This document shows positions 9,069 to 16,797 of a stretch of DNA of 64,000 nucleotides, piece by piece (within the stretch, counting starts at the first letter, position 1; each line of letters starts with the position of its first letter). The position numbers and the translations under genes were made by a program. The notes under the pieces are model-generated. The model searched no databases. It was not told the origin of the DNA and saw nothing but the letters and a program-made list of their open reading frames with translations. The DNA is from Algihabitans sp965233705 (lineage in GTDB: Bacteria > Pseudomonadota > Alphaproteobacteria > Kiloniellales > DSM-21159): assembly GCA_965233705.1 (NCBI GenBank), contig CBDDTF010000003.1:868001-932000 (forward strand). Reading direction: 5' to 3'.

Positions 9069-9983
9069 TCAGCGGTCCGTGCCGGCTGACTTACCGGTTG
9101 ATTTCGTGCCGCTTTTTCGGCTGCTGCCGCTCTTGGGCTTCGCGCCCCCGGACCGAGTGCCCGGCGCGGCGGCCTTGGCGGCGCTCGCCTTCGGCCCCGA
9201 TTTGGCCGCCGCTGCGCCCTTCGATCGGGACGGCGCCGGGGCAGGGGCTCTGCTGGCGGCCGGCTTCGCGGTCTTGCTGGCGGCTGACTTTGCCGTCTTG
9301 CCGGCGGCGCCGGGCGCCGCATAGGGCGCCGCCGATTTGGCGGGCGCCTTGGTGGCACCGGCCGTTCGGCCCGTCGTGCTCTTTCCCGTGCTCTTTCCCG
9401 TGCTCTTTCCCGTGGTCTTGGGGGCGGTCTTCTGGGCTTCCGCCTTTTTGCCCCCCTCCCTTTTTGCGGTCGTCTTCTTCGCGGCCGTCTTCTTCGTGGC
9501 CGCCTTCTTCGCGGAGCTCGCCGTGCCGGACGCCGATTTCGCCTTGGCCCCGGCCGCGTCCTTTCTGGCCTTGGCCGAATGCTGCTCGGCCTTCTTCTCG
9601 AAGCTGCCGGAGAGCTTTTTCAGCTCCTTGTCGATCGAGGATTCGATCCGCGCCAGCTTCGCCGTCGCCGCTGCTTCCAGCTTCTTCAGCTCGGCCTCCA
9701 GGCTCTTGATGTAGCTGCGCGCCTTGCTGCGCGACAGCTCCTGGCCGAGGCTTTCCTCCACGGAGCGGATCTGCTGGTCGATCCGCTCCGACGCGGCGGC
9801 GACCTGCTGCTGGACCTTGTCCGCCAGCTTGTCGAGCTGACTCAACTTGGCAGAGGCGGCGCCGCCGGCCTTCGTCGCGGCGGGGGGCTTGGTCGTCGCC
9901 CCGGATGCTTTCGTGCCGGCGGCCCCCGGCGCGCCGCCCTTTGCCCTGGTGCCTCTCGTCTTCGGGTCCGTGCTTGCGGCCAT
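9069..9983 (-). CDS. Histone H1-like Lys/Ala-rich protein with coiled-coil N-terminus
   Basis: 304 residues in two parts. Residues about 40-125 form a regular acidic/basic coiled coil (QLDKLADKVQQQVAAASERI then EAELKKLEAAATAKLARIES). Residues about 130-304 are a low-complexity Lys/Ala/Ser/Thr/Pro tail with AKKAATKKTAAKK-type repeats, like the C-termini of histone H1, AlgP and Hc2-type bacterial DNA-binding proteins. Three perfect 12-bp units at 9376-9411 encode a Gly-Lys-Ser-Thr repeat in the tail. The start has GGAGGGGAG upstream. It is probably a nucleoid protein; the coiled coil also permits a cell-envelope or granule role (phasin-like). Function inferred from composition. Confidence 0.7.
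   Translation of the reverse strand: MAASTDPKTRGTRAKGGAPGAAGTKASGATTKPPAATKAGGAASAKLSQLDKLADKVQQQVAAASERIDQQIRSVEESLGQELSRSKARSYIKSLEAELKKLEAAATAKLARIESSIDKELKKLSGSFEKKAEQHSAKARKDAAGAKAKSASGTASSAKKAATKKTAAKKTTAKREGGKKAEAQKTAPKTTGKSTGKSTGKSTTGRTAGATKAPAKSAAPYAAPGAAGKTAKSAASKTAKPAASRAPAPAPSRSKGAAAAKSGPKASAAKAAAPGTRSGGAKPKSGSSRKSGTKSTGKSAGTDR
9376..9411. repeat. 12-bp tandem repeat x3 in histone-like gene
   Basis: Three perfect copies of a GTGCTCTTTCCC unit give a four-residue Lys-Ser-Thr-Gly repeat in the basic tail on the minus strand. Copy-number change would be in frame. Confidence 0.85.
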
Positions 9984-10133
9984 GCCTGCCACTCCCCTCC
10001 CGCGCCTGAGCCGTGCGTCGGCGGCCCGCTTTACGCGCCACGCTCGCAAAGACTGTTGGCATTATGGCGAGTCGCACAAGTGTTTTCGCCCGACGGCTTG
10101 CCGGCCCGGGCGAGGCCGAAGAGCGGCCGCGGC

Positions 10134-11174
10134 TCAGTCGGACCCAGGGGCGATCTCTTCGCCGGGCGGGGCGCCGCGCTGCACGAAGGGGCCGGCCGGC
10201 CATTCGCCGCGCCAGTCCTCCCACGCCAGGGTCTGCCTGGCCTTTTCGCAGTCGGCCGCCATCTGGCGCGTCAGGGCGTCCACATCCTCGAAGCGGCGCT
10301 CGCCGCGCAGATAGTCGACCAGCGCGACGCGCAGGTTCTGGCCGTAGAGATCGTCGGCATAGTCGAAGAGGTGCACCTCCAGCAGCGGCTCGTCGTAGCC
10401 GTACATCGGCGCGATGCCGAGGTTGGCCACGCCCGGCAGCCAGGGCCGCGTCTCGCCCTGCGCGCCCTGCGCGCCCTCCAGGGCCACCCGCACGGCATAG
10501 ATGCCGTAGGCCGGGCGCAGCAGGTTGGCGCGCAAAGGAATGTTGGCGGTGGGAAAGCCGAAGTCGCGGCCGCGCTTGGCGCCGTGGCGGACCCGGCCCT
10601 CGATCTCCCAGTAGCGGCCCAGCATCAGCGCGGCGCGCGTCGGGTTGCCATCGGCCAGATAGCTGCGGACCTGGGTGGAGGAGTAGGCCTCGGCCAGGGA
10701 GCCGCCGACCCGCTGCACCACGGTGGTGCCGAAGCCGGCCGCCTTGCCGCGCCGCTCCAGCAGCGCCGGGTCGCCGCGGCGCTTGCGGCCGAAGCGGAAG
10801 TTGTCGCCCACCACGGCATGGCGTACGCCCAGCCCGGCGACCAGCACCTCGTCGATGAAGGCCTCCGCCTCCAGGCTCGCCAGTTGGCGCGTGAAGGGCA
10901 GGCAGTAGAGCCGTTCGACCCCCAGGGTGTGCAGCAGGCGCGCCTTGGTGCGAAAGGCCGTCAGGCGAAAGGGCGGCTGGTCGGGCTGGAAGAACAGGCG
11001 CGGGTGCGGCTCGAAGGTGAGCATCCCGAGCGGCGCGCCCAGCGCCTCGGCCTTGGCCCGGGCGAGCTCGATCACCGCCTGGTGGCCGCGGTGCACGCCG
11101 TCGAAGTTGCCCACGGCGATGACGGCGCCGCGCCCGCTCTCCGGCACGCTGGCGTGGTGGCGGAACAGCCGCAT
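10134..11174 (-). CDS. ribF: Bifunctional riboflavin kinase/FAD synthetase
   Basis: 346 residues, the usual RibF length. The N-terminal nucleotidyltransferase domain has IAVGNFDGVHRGHQAV (about 19-34, with the H-x-x-H-like nucleotide motif), MLTFEPHPRLFF and VVGDNFRFGRKRRGD. The C-terminal flavokinase domain has GRVRHGAKRGRDFGFPTANI (about 190-209, with the PTAN Mg-ATP motif) and a conserved Glu in LLEVHLFDY. It converts riboflavin to FMN and then FAD in the cytoplasm. It lies 7 bp after a flavin reductase gene in the same orientation, so enzyme and cofactor supply are probably co-transcribed. No FMN riboswitch is visible upstream. Confidence 0.95.
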   Translation of the reverse strand: MRLFRHHASVPESGRGAVIAVGNFDGVHRGHQAVIELARAKAEALGAPLGMLTFEPHPRLFFQPDQPPFRLTAFRTKARLLHTLGVERLYCLPFTRQLASLEAEAFIDEVLVAGLGVRHAVVGDNFRFGRKRRGDPALLERRGKAAGFGTTVVQRVGGSLAEAYSSTQVRSYLADGNPTRAALMLGRYWEIEGRVRHGAKRGRDFGFPTANIPLRANLLRPAYGIYAVRVALEGAQGAQGETRPWLPGVANLGIAPMYGYDEPLLEVHLFDYADDLYGQNLRVALVDYLRGERRFEDVDALTRQMAADCEKARQTLAWEDWRGEWPAGPFVQRGAPPGEEIAPGSD

Positions 11175-11181
11175 CGGCGCC

Positions 11182-11751
11182 TCAGTCCTCCTGCGCGGTG
11201 AAGCCGCCGAAGCGGCCGCGCAGGAAGACCAGCGGCTCGCCGACCTCGCGGCTTTGCATCTCGACGACCTCGCCGAGGAAGATCAGGTGGTCGCCGCCCT
11301 GGAAGCGCTCGCGCACCTTGCAGTCGAAGCTGGCCAGGGCCAGGGGCAGGCGCGGCACGCCGAGCGGCCCGGCGGTCCAATCGACGTCCGCCCACTTGTC
11401 GCCGAGCGGTCGGGCGAAGCGCCGGGCCAGCGCCTCCTGATCGGCCGGCAGCACGTTGATCGCGAAGTGCTCCGCCTGCTCGAAGGCCGGCCGGCTGTAG
11501 GAACTGCGCCCCAGGCTCCACAGCACCAGCGGCGGGTCGAGCGAGACCGAGTTGAAGGAGTTGCAGGTCAGCCCCACCGGCTGGCCCGCCGCATCGCGGG
11601 TGGTGGCGATCGTCACCCCCGTGGCGAACCAGCCGAGAGCGCGGCGCAGCGCCGCCGCATCGCCCGGATCGCCGGGCGACAGACGCCGCTGCGCGTCGGA
11701 CTCGCCGGCCGCCGTCGCTGGGATCGTGGCGGGCCTGTGGTGCACGGTCAT
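11182..11751 (-). CDS. Flavin reductase family (FMN-binding split barrel) protein
   Basis: 189 residues matching flavin reductase-like domains (HpaC/DIM6 group): RALGWFATGVTIATTRDAAG (about 36-55), LTCNSFNSVSLDPPLVLWSL (FMN/NADH site, about 60-79), FAINVLPADQEAL and a C-terminal GGFTAQED. It reduces FMN or FAD with NAD(P)H for a partner monooxygenase; no such partner lies within the neighbouring genes. The start at 11751 gives the domain boundary, but the ribosome site is weak (AAGAAG far upstream), so the start may shift. It is co-oriented with ribF, 7 bp apart. Confidence 0.85.
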   Translation of the reverse strand: MTVHHRPATIPATAAGESDAQRRLSPGDPGDAAALRRALGWFATGVTIATTRDAAGQPVGLTCNSFNSVSLDPPLVLWSLGRSSYSRPAFEQAEHFAINVLPADQEALARRFARPLGDKWADVDWTAGPLGVPRLPLALASFDCKVRERFQGGDHLIFLGEVVEMQSREVGEPLVFLRGRFGGFTAQED

Positions 11752-11948
11752 GCGGGGTACCGGATCTTCTTGCCTGAGGGACGCGGGGCCGGCGGGTCGG
11801 CCCGGCCCGATCTTGGGGGACATAATGGCGCCGAATTGGCCCTCCGCAACCCTATCGCCCCAAGGAGCCGGGTCGCCGGCCCCGGCGGGAAGGGCGCTGA
11901 CCTTGCGGCCCACCGCGCCCGCGTCGGTGGCCGGGGCACGGCCGTCGG

Positions 11949-12302
11949 CTACTCGCGGAAGTACTGGCTGACGCGGCAGGCGCTGCCCTCGATCAGCCCG
12001 GCGGTGCGCTGCCGGTTCATGCCGACGACGCGCATGGAGGCGCAGCCGTAGACCTGGGCGAGCGCGGCCATCATCTGCTGCTCCGTCGTCCGCTTGGCGC
12101 CCGAGACCCGCAGGTCGAAGAGACTCGGGTCGTCGGAGCGGCGCGCGTAGAGGTAGGTGGTGTTGCCCAGCCGCACGCTGCGCACGAAGGCGTCGGGAGA
12201 CGCCAGCTCCGCGTCGGACAGCACCGGCGTGGGCTGGTCGGCCATGCTGCAGCCGGCCAGCGCCAGCAGAGCGGCCGCGAGGAAGGGCCTGAAGACTCGC
12301 AT
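11949..12302 (-). CDS. Small predicted lipoprotein, function unknown
   Basis: 117 residues. Residues 1-17 are a signal sequence ending in the lipobox LALAGC, with Cys18 as the lipidation site and SMADQ behind it. The mature part has two more cysteines (about 87 and 109) that could form a disulfide, in QVYGCASMRVVGM and IEGSACRVSQY. I do not recognise the family. It stands alone, divergent from the cation antiporter. Confidence 0.65.
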   Translation of the reverse strand: MRVFRPFLAAALLALAGCSMADQPTPVLSDAELASPDAFVRSVRLGNTTYLYARRSDDPSLFDLRVSGAKRTTEQQMMAALAQVYGCASMRVVGMNRQRTAGLIEGSACRVSQYFRE

Positions 12303-12685
12303 GGCCGGCAGACTAGAGCAGCTTGAGAGTCTAGGGAACCGCCTTGCGGCGGCGCCGGCGATGCGAAAGCGGCAGTAGCGTCGTGACCTAGAATGCTTTT
12401 TCGCGCTCTTTCGGGCGTGGGGGGCGTGCGCGTCGCGCGCCCATCGCCGGGCGACCGCTGCTAGACTGGCCCGCCTGGGAGAGCAGGGTGTGCTCGTCTG
12501 GATCCATGGCGTGGGGCCGCCGATCACACGAAACCTGCTCGACATCGTGGGGGTATCGTGGGGTTGGAGGGACTGTTCGCGGCCGGCAGGCTCGCCGAAG
12601 CGAGTCCGGACGGTCGCAAATCCTTCTAGAGTGGCGGCGATGGCGCCGCGGAGCTCCCTGCCGGGCGGAAAACGGGCTGAGGATC
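12303..12685. other. Divergent intergenic region, no gene seen
   Basis: About 380 bp between the lipoprotein and the antiporter. In-frame coding-like sequence continues upstream of the antiporter start (to about 12490), but its composition and lack of antiporter homology argue that it is not translated. Promoters for both genes should lie here; no clear consensus hexamers stand out. Confidence 0.4.
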
Positions 12686-14521
12686 TTGGATTACGGTATC
12701 GCATGGCTATTGGTCGGCTCGCTGATGCTGCTCGCCAGCATCTTCGCCGGGCTGCTGTCGTCGCGCGTGGGTGCGCCGCTGCTGCTGGTCTTCCTGGCGC
12801 TGGGCATGCTGGCCGGTGCGGAAGGGCCGGGGGGCATCGTCTTCGAGGATTCGCAGCTCGCCTTCGTGATCGGCTCGTCGGCACTGGCCGTGATCCTGTT
12901 CGACGGCGGTCTGCGCACGCCGCGCGCGACCATCGCGCGGGGTCTCGGCCCGGCGCTCGCCCTGTCGACGGTCGGCGTCGTGCTGACCGCCGGCATCGTC
13001 GCCGCGGCGGCCCATTATCTTCTGGGGTTCGGCTGGGTCTTCGCGCTGCTGCTCGGCGCCATCGTCTCGGCGACCGATGCGGCGGCGGTCTTCATGCTGC
13101 TGGGCCGCTCCGGCATCGCGCTGCGCGACCGCCTGCGTGCCACCCTGGAGGTGGAGTCGGGCAGCAACGACCCCATGGCGGTCTTCTTGACGATCACCTT
13201 CACCGGCCTGCTGGCGAGCGGCGAGCTGGGCCTGGGCTGGTGGGTCGCCGGGGACTTCGCGCTGCAGATGGGCCTGGGCGGCGTGCTCGGCGCGGCCGGC
13301 GGCTTCGCGCTGGTCTGGCTGATGAACCGGCTGGAGCTGTCGGGCGGGCTCTATCCCATCCTCGCCCTGGCCGGGGCACTGCTGATCTTCAGCGGCACGC
13401 AACTGGCCGGCGGCAGCGGCTTTCTGGCCGTCTACATCGCCGGCATCGTGTTCGGCAACCGGCGGGTGCGCGCCGACCAGCTCGTCGGGCGCTTCTTCGA
13501 CGGTCTGTCCTGGCTGGCCCAGATCGTCATGTTCCTCCTGCTCGGCCTGCTGGTCACGCCCAGCCGGTTGCTGCCGGACCTGGGTGCCGCCCTGGTGCTC
13601 GCCGTCGCGCTGATGCTGGTGGCGCGGCCGCTGGCCACGGTGATCTGCCTGACGCCCTTCCGCTTTCCCGTGCGCGAGCAGGCCTTCACGGCCTGGGTCG
13701 GTCTGCGCGGCGCGGTGCCGATCTTCCTGGCGCTGTTTCCCTTTCTCGAGGGCTTCGACCGCAGCGGCCAGGCCTTCAACATCGCCTTCGTGGTGGTGCT
13801 GATCTCGCTGCTGCTGCAGGGCTGGACGATCCCCTGGGTGGCCCGGCGCCTGCACGTCGCGCTGCCGCCCGAGCCGGAGGCGGCGAGCCGCCTGGATCTC
13901 GATCTGGCCCGACGCACCGACCGCATGGACCGCGACCTGATCGGCTACGAGGTCAAGCCGCACAGCCGCGCCGCCGACTTCCCCCTGGCGCATCTGGAGC
14001 TGCCCCGGCGCAGCCGGCTGATCGCGGTGATCCGCGACGGCGTGGTGCAGCGCCTGGGCGAGGTGGAGCAGCTTCGCGCCGGCGACTTCGTGCTGATGGT
14101 CACGCCGCCGGAGACGGCGGCGACGCTCGATCGCTTCTTCTCCCGGCGTTTCGCCTCCACCGCCGGGCAGCTCTCGGTCGACCAGGGCGACTTCCTGGTC
14201 GACGGCCGCACCCGGCTCGGCGATCTCTGCGCCACCTACGGGATCGCGCTGGGGCGGACCGACCCCGAGCTGTCGCTCGCCGAGTTGCTGCGTCAGCGCC
14301 TGGGCGACGGACTGGGCCGCGGCGACCGTCTGCGCTTCGGCCAGGTCGACTTCATCGTGGTCGACAAGATCGGGCCGGAGGCCAAGCGCGTCGGCATCGC
14401 TCTGGAGCCCGAGGCGGAGGACAAGGCATGGCACCGCGCGCTGCTGGCCCGTCTGCGCGCCAGGCTGCCCAAGCCGCGCTGGCGGCTGCCGCGGGTCGGC
14501 TCGGGGGCCGGCAGCGGCTGA
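12686..14521 (+). CDS. Potassium/proton antiporter, CvrA/NhaP2 type
   Basis: About 611 residues. Residues 1-390 are a CPA1-type membrane domain with 12-13 segments, including VSATDAAAVFMLLGRS and LEVESGSNDPMAVFLTITF, the ion-translocating signature. A cytoplasmic RCK_C/TrkA-C-like domain follows (about 415-490: YEVKPHSRAADFPLAHLEL), then a CorC/HlyC-like domain. It exchanges cytoplasmic K+ (or Na+) for protons. The start is uncertain: TTG 12686 sits behind GAGGA but only two or three bases away, and was chosen because the first membrane helix in relatives begins right there (DYGIAWLLVGS). The stop lies inside a 13-bp tandem repeat. Confidence 0.85.
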   Translation: MDYGIAWLLVGSLMLLASIFAGLLSSRVGAPLLLVFLALGMLAGAEGPGGIVFEDSQLAFVIGSSALAVILFDGGLRTPRATIARGLGPALALSTVGVVLTAGIVAAAAHYLLGFGWVFALLLGAIVSATDAAAVFMLLGRSGIALRDRLRATLEVESGSNDPMAVFLTITFTGLLASGELGLGWWVAGDFALQMGLGGVLGAAGGFALVWLMNRLELSGGLYPILALAGALLIFSGTQLAGGSGFLAVYIAGIVFGNRRVRADQLVGRFFDGLSWLAQIVMFLLLGLLVTPSRLLPDLGAALVLAVALMLVARPLATVICLTPFRFPVREQAFTAWVGLRGAVPIFLALFPFLEGFDRSGQAFNIAFVVVLISLLLQGWTIPWVARRLHVALPPEPEAASRLDLDLARRTDRMDRDLIGYEVKPHSRAADFPLAHLELPRRSRLIAVIRDGVVQRLGEVEQLRAGDFVLMVTPPETAATLDRFFSRRFASTAGQLSVDQGDFLVDGRTRLGDLCATYGIALGRTDPELSLAELLRQRLGDGLGRGDRLRFGQVDFIVVDKIGPEAKRVGIALEPEAEDKAWHRALLARLRARLPKPRWRLPRVGSGAGSG

Positions 14522-14548
14522 GGGCAGCGGCTGAGGGCAGCGCGTGAG
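14510..14548. repeat. 13-bp tandem repeat spanning the antiporter stop codon
   Basis: Three copies (two perfect, one with changes) of GGCAGCGGCTGAG. The antiporter stop TGA lies in the first copy. Because 13 is not a multiple of three, each copy puts a TGA in a different frame. Confidence 0.7.
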
Positions 14549-14652
14549 AGCAGCCGGGGAGGGGCCGCGGTACGGGGATCGCGCTCTGGCGAAGCCGGCG
14601 CGGCTCGTGTAGGACTCTTGACCAGGACAAGGCCGCAGCGGAGCGCGATAAG

Positions 14653-15141
14653 ATGAACTGTTTCAGGATCTTGACGGTCTGTGCGGCGCTCGCGGCGCCG
14701 CTCGCCACGGCGGCGGCCCAGGAGAGCGGCACGCCTTCGGCCGATACCCGGACCGAGGCGGGGGCCGAGGCCGGGGCGGCGGCGGACAGCGCGGCGCGCA
14801 TGCTGATCGAGCTGAACAAGGCGGAGCAGACGGATCTCGGCTGCCAGTACTTCCTGCTGCTGCGCAACGAAACGGACTACGATTTCGAGGTGCTGCGCCT
14901 GGATCTCTACTTCTTCGACACCGGCGGCGTGATCTCCAAGCGCCTGCTGGTCGACACGCCGCCGCTCGACAGCGACGCCACCAAGGTGGCCACCTTCGTG
15001 GCGCGCGACCTGGCCTGCGACGGGGTGTCCCAGATCCTGCTCAACAAGGTGGAGCCCTGCGACGTGGCCGAGGGCGACGCCCCGGCCTGCGACGAGCTGA
15101 TCGCGCTCAACAACCGCACCGAGGTCACCTTCTTCAAGTAA
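14653..15141 (+). CDS. Secreted protein of unknown function
   Basis: 162 residues. The signal peptide (1-23, ending in ATAAAQ) is followed by a low-complexity acidic linker (about 24-48). A conserved-looking core has TDLGCQYFLLLRNETDYDFEVLRLDLYF (described in parts, about 57-84) and further cysteines at about 118, 136 and 145. Four cysteines in a periplasmic protein suggest two disulfides. The strand-rich pattern FEVLRLDLYFFDTGGVI suggests an immunoglobulin-like or beta-sandwich fold. I do not recognise a family. Start ATG 14653 is preceded by a GGAG about ten bases away. It stands alone between the antiporter and the diguanylate cyclase. Confidence 0.7.
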   Translation: MNCFRILTVCAALAAPLATAAAQESGTPSADTRTEAGAEAGAAADSAARMLIELNKAEQTDLGCQYFLLLRNETDYDFEVLRLDLYFFDTGGVISKRLLVDTPPLDSDATKVATFVARDLACDGVSQILLNKVEPCDVAEGDAPACDELIALNNRTEVTFFK

Positions 15142-15197
15142 CCGGCTCAACGTCGAGTGGTCGGCCAGCGGGCCGGCTCACGCCCCTGCCGTGAAAG

Positions 15198-15218
15198 GCT
15201 AACGCTTAGCTAACGCTT
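15198..15218. promoter_or_regulatory. Candidate CtrA-like direct-repeat site upstream of diguanylate cyclase
   Basis: Two copies of the decamer GCTAACGCTT start 11 bp apart, giving CTAA-N7-CTAA, one mismatch per half from the alphaproteobacterial CtrA consensus TTAA-N7-TTAA. It lies about 90 bp before the cyclase ATG. The repeat is seen directly; the CtrA assignment is inference. Confidence 0.35.
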
Positions 15219-15307
15219 TGCCGGGTAGGATTGAGTTCGCGCGCGGGGCGTTGGTCCGTCTCGGCGCGAGTTGCTGTGGACGGAATCGGCGGGGAACGGG
15301 GCGACCC

Positions 15308-16348
15308 ATGTTGTTTTCGGAGACGCCACTTCAAGCGCGGGATCTGGCCGAGCGTGCGCTGGCGTTGATGGGCGACAGCGGGATTCCGCCCAACCCCATG
15401 AACTTCGCCGTCTGGTACGCCTACGCCTCCGGCCGGCATCCGGACCTGACGAAGACCCTGGACGTCCTGCTGGAAAGCGGCGAGCGGTTCACCGCCGCCC
15501 GCAACGAGGAGATCTACGAGAGCTTCTTCGGCAACGAAGGCCAGACCGACGCGGTGCGCGAGACCTCGCAGCGGATGCAGGAAGCCGCCGTCGGGGTCAT
15601 CAAGGAGCTGAAGCAGGCCGGCGTCGACGTGGCCCACTTCGGCGAGAAGCTGGCGGCGTTCGGGCAGGAGGTCTCCAGCGGCGGCGACCTGCGCAGTCTG
15701 ATCGAGGGGATGCTGCACGAGACGGAAGCCGCGCAGGGGCGCAACCGCAGCCTGGAGGCACAGCTCGGCGACGCCACCCGAGAGATCCAGCGGCTGCGGA
15801 CCAATCTCGAGGACCTGCGCCTGGAGGCGCTGACCGACGGCCTGACCGGGCTGTTCAACCGCAAGCACTTCGACGCCCAGCTCCGCCGCGACACCCGCCA
15901 GGCGATGGAAGGCGGCGAGCCGCTCTGCGTGCTGCTGTGCGATATCGACCACTTCAAACGCTTCAACGATACCTATGGCCATGCCATCGGCGACGAGGTG
16001 CTCAAGCTGGTGGCGCGCACCTTGAAACAGAACGTAAAGGGGCGCGACACGCCGGCCCGCTTCGGCGGCGAGGAGTTCGCGGTGATCCTGCCTACCACCG
16101 CCCTGGCCAATGCCATGACCCTGGCCGAGCAGGTGCGGCGGCGGCTGGCGGGCAAGGAGTTGAAGACGCGTGACGGCAGCCGGTCCTTCGGCTCGGTCAC
16201 CATGTCCCTGGGCGTCGCGCAGTACCGCCCGGGCGAGCCCCTGCCGCTGTTGCTGCAGCGCGCCGACGAGGCGCTCTACGCCGCCAAGCGCGGCGGCCGC
16301 AATCAGGTGATGGCCGAGGCGGCGGAGGCCGCGGCGGCTTCGGCCTGA
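15308..16348 (+). CDS. Diguanylate cyclase (GGDEF domain)
   Basis: 346 residues. The N-terminal about 165 residues are helical, ending in a coiled coil (LEAQLGDATREIQRLRTNLE). They lack transmembrane segments, so it is soluble. The GGDEF domain (about 172-335) has DIDHFKRFNDTYGHAIGD and the active-site GGEEF at 253-257, so synthesis of c-di-GMP from two GTP is expected. The inhibitory I-site, RxxD in most enzymes, reads KGRD (244-247), so product inhibition may be weakened. ATG 15308 starts the recognised N-terminal region; the in-frame sequence upstream has no ribosome site. A candidate CtrA site lies upstream. Confidence 0.9.
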   Translation: MLFSETPLQARDLAERALALMGDSGIPPNPMNFAVWYAYASGRHPDLTKTLDVLLESGERFTAARNEEIYESFFGNEGQTDAVRETSQRMQEAAVGVIKELKQAGVDVAHFGEKLAAFGQEVSSGGDLRSLIEGMLHETEAAQGRNRSLEAQLGDATREIQRLRTNLEDLRLEALTDGLTGLFNRKHFDAQLRRDTRQAMEGGEPLCVLLCDIDHFKRFNDTYGHAIGDEVLKLVARTLKQNVKGRDTPARFGGEEFAVILPTTALANAMTLAEQVRRRLAGKELKTRDGSRSFGSVTMSLGVAQYRPGEPLPLLLQRADEALYAAKRGGRNQVMAEAAEAAAASA

Positions 16349-16644
16349 TCGCTTCGTTCCGGCCTCGAGGCGCAGGCCTGTCGTCCGCGCATGGATCGCA
16401 TGCTCCTCTGCGGCGTTGAAAAGGTCGAGGGGCGCATCACATGCCCTCTAGGATGAGAGGCGATCGTCTGGACGCGGCGCGGGGCGTCCTCCGGTCGCGG
16501 CGAATCGCCCCAACCCTAGGAGGGAGAGCCGGTCGTTTTGTGATCGGCGGACCTGCGGACGCCGGTCCAGACGACCACAACCCGCTCTCGGAGCAAGGCT
16601 GTGCCCCTGGCTCCTAGGGGTTTCGCAAGAGGATATCGACAAAA
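16349..16644. other. Intergenic region upstream of rpoH
   Basis: About 300 bp with no convincing gene. It contains two short hairpins, CCTCT...AGAGG near 16445-16460 and CCCCT...AGGGG near 16603-16620. The second lies just upstream of the rpoH promoter. Confidence 0.4.
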
Positions 16645-16673
16645 CTTGAAATGTTCTAAGCGCGTTCTATATA
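16645..16673 (+). promoter_or_regulatory. rpoH promoter, overlapping heat-shock and housekeeping types
   Basis: CTTG at 16645 is followed after 17 bp by TCTATAT (16666-16672), a one-mismatch fit to the alphaproteobacterial RpoH promoter CTTG-N17-CYTATNT. In the same bases TTGAAA (16646) and TATATA (16668) are 16 bp apart, a good sigma-70 promoter. It lies 125 bp before the rpoH start in an unusually AT-rich patch. Confidence 0.6.
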
Positions 16674-16797
16674 CTCTTTTGTGACTTCCGGGACAGGAAA
16701 GACCCGAAACCGCGTACGGGCGACCGCGCGGGGCTTGGCCAATGGGCGGGTCCGCACGGGGCGCAAAGCAACCGGCGCCGGTGATTGGAGAGGTGCT

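Noticed and set aside
12488..12685. Extended N-terminus of the K+/H+ antiporter
   Set aside because: The extra 66 codons have no membrane character or homology-like pattern, and relatives start at the first helix.
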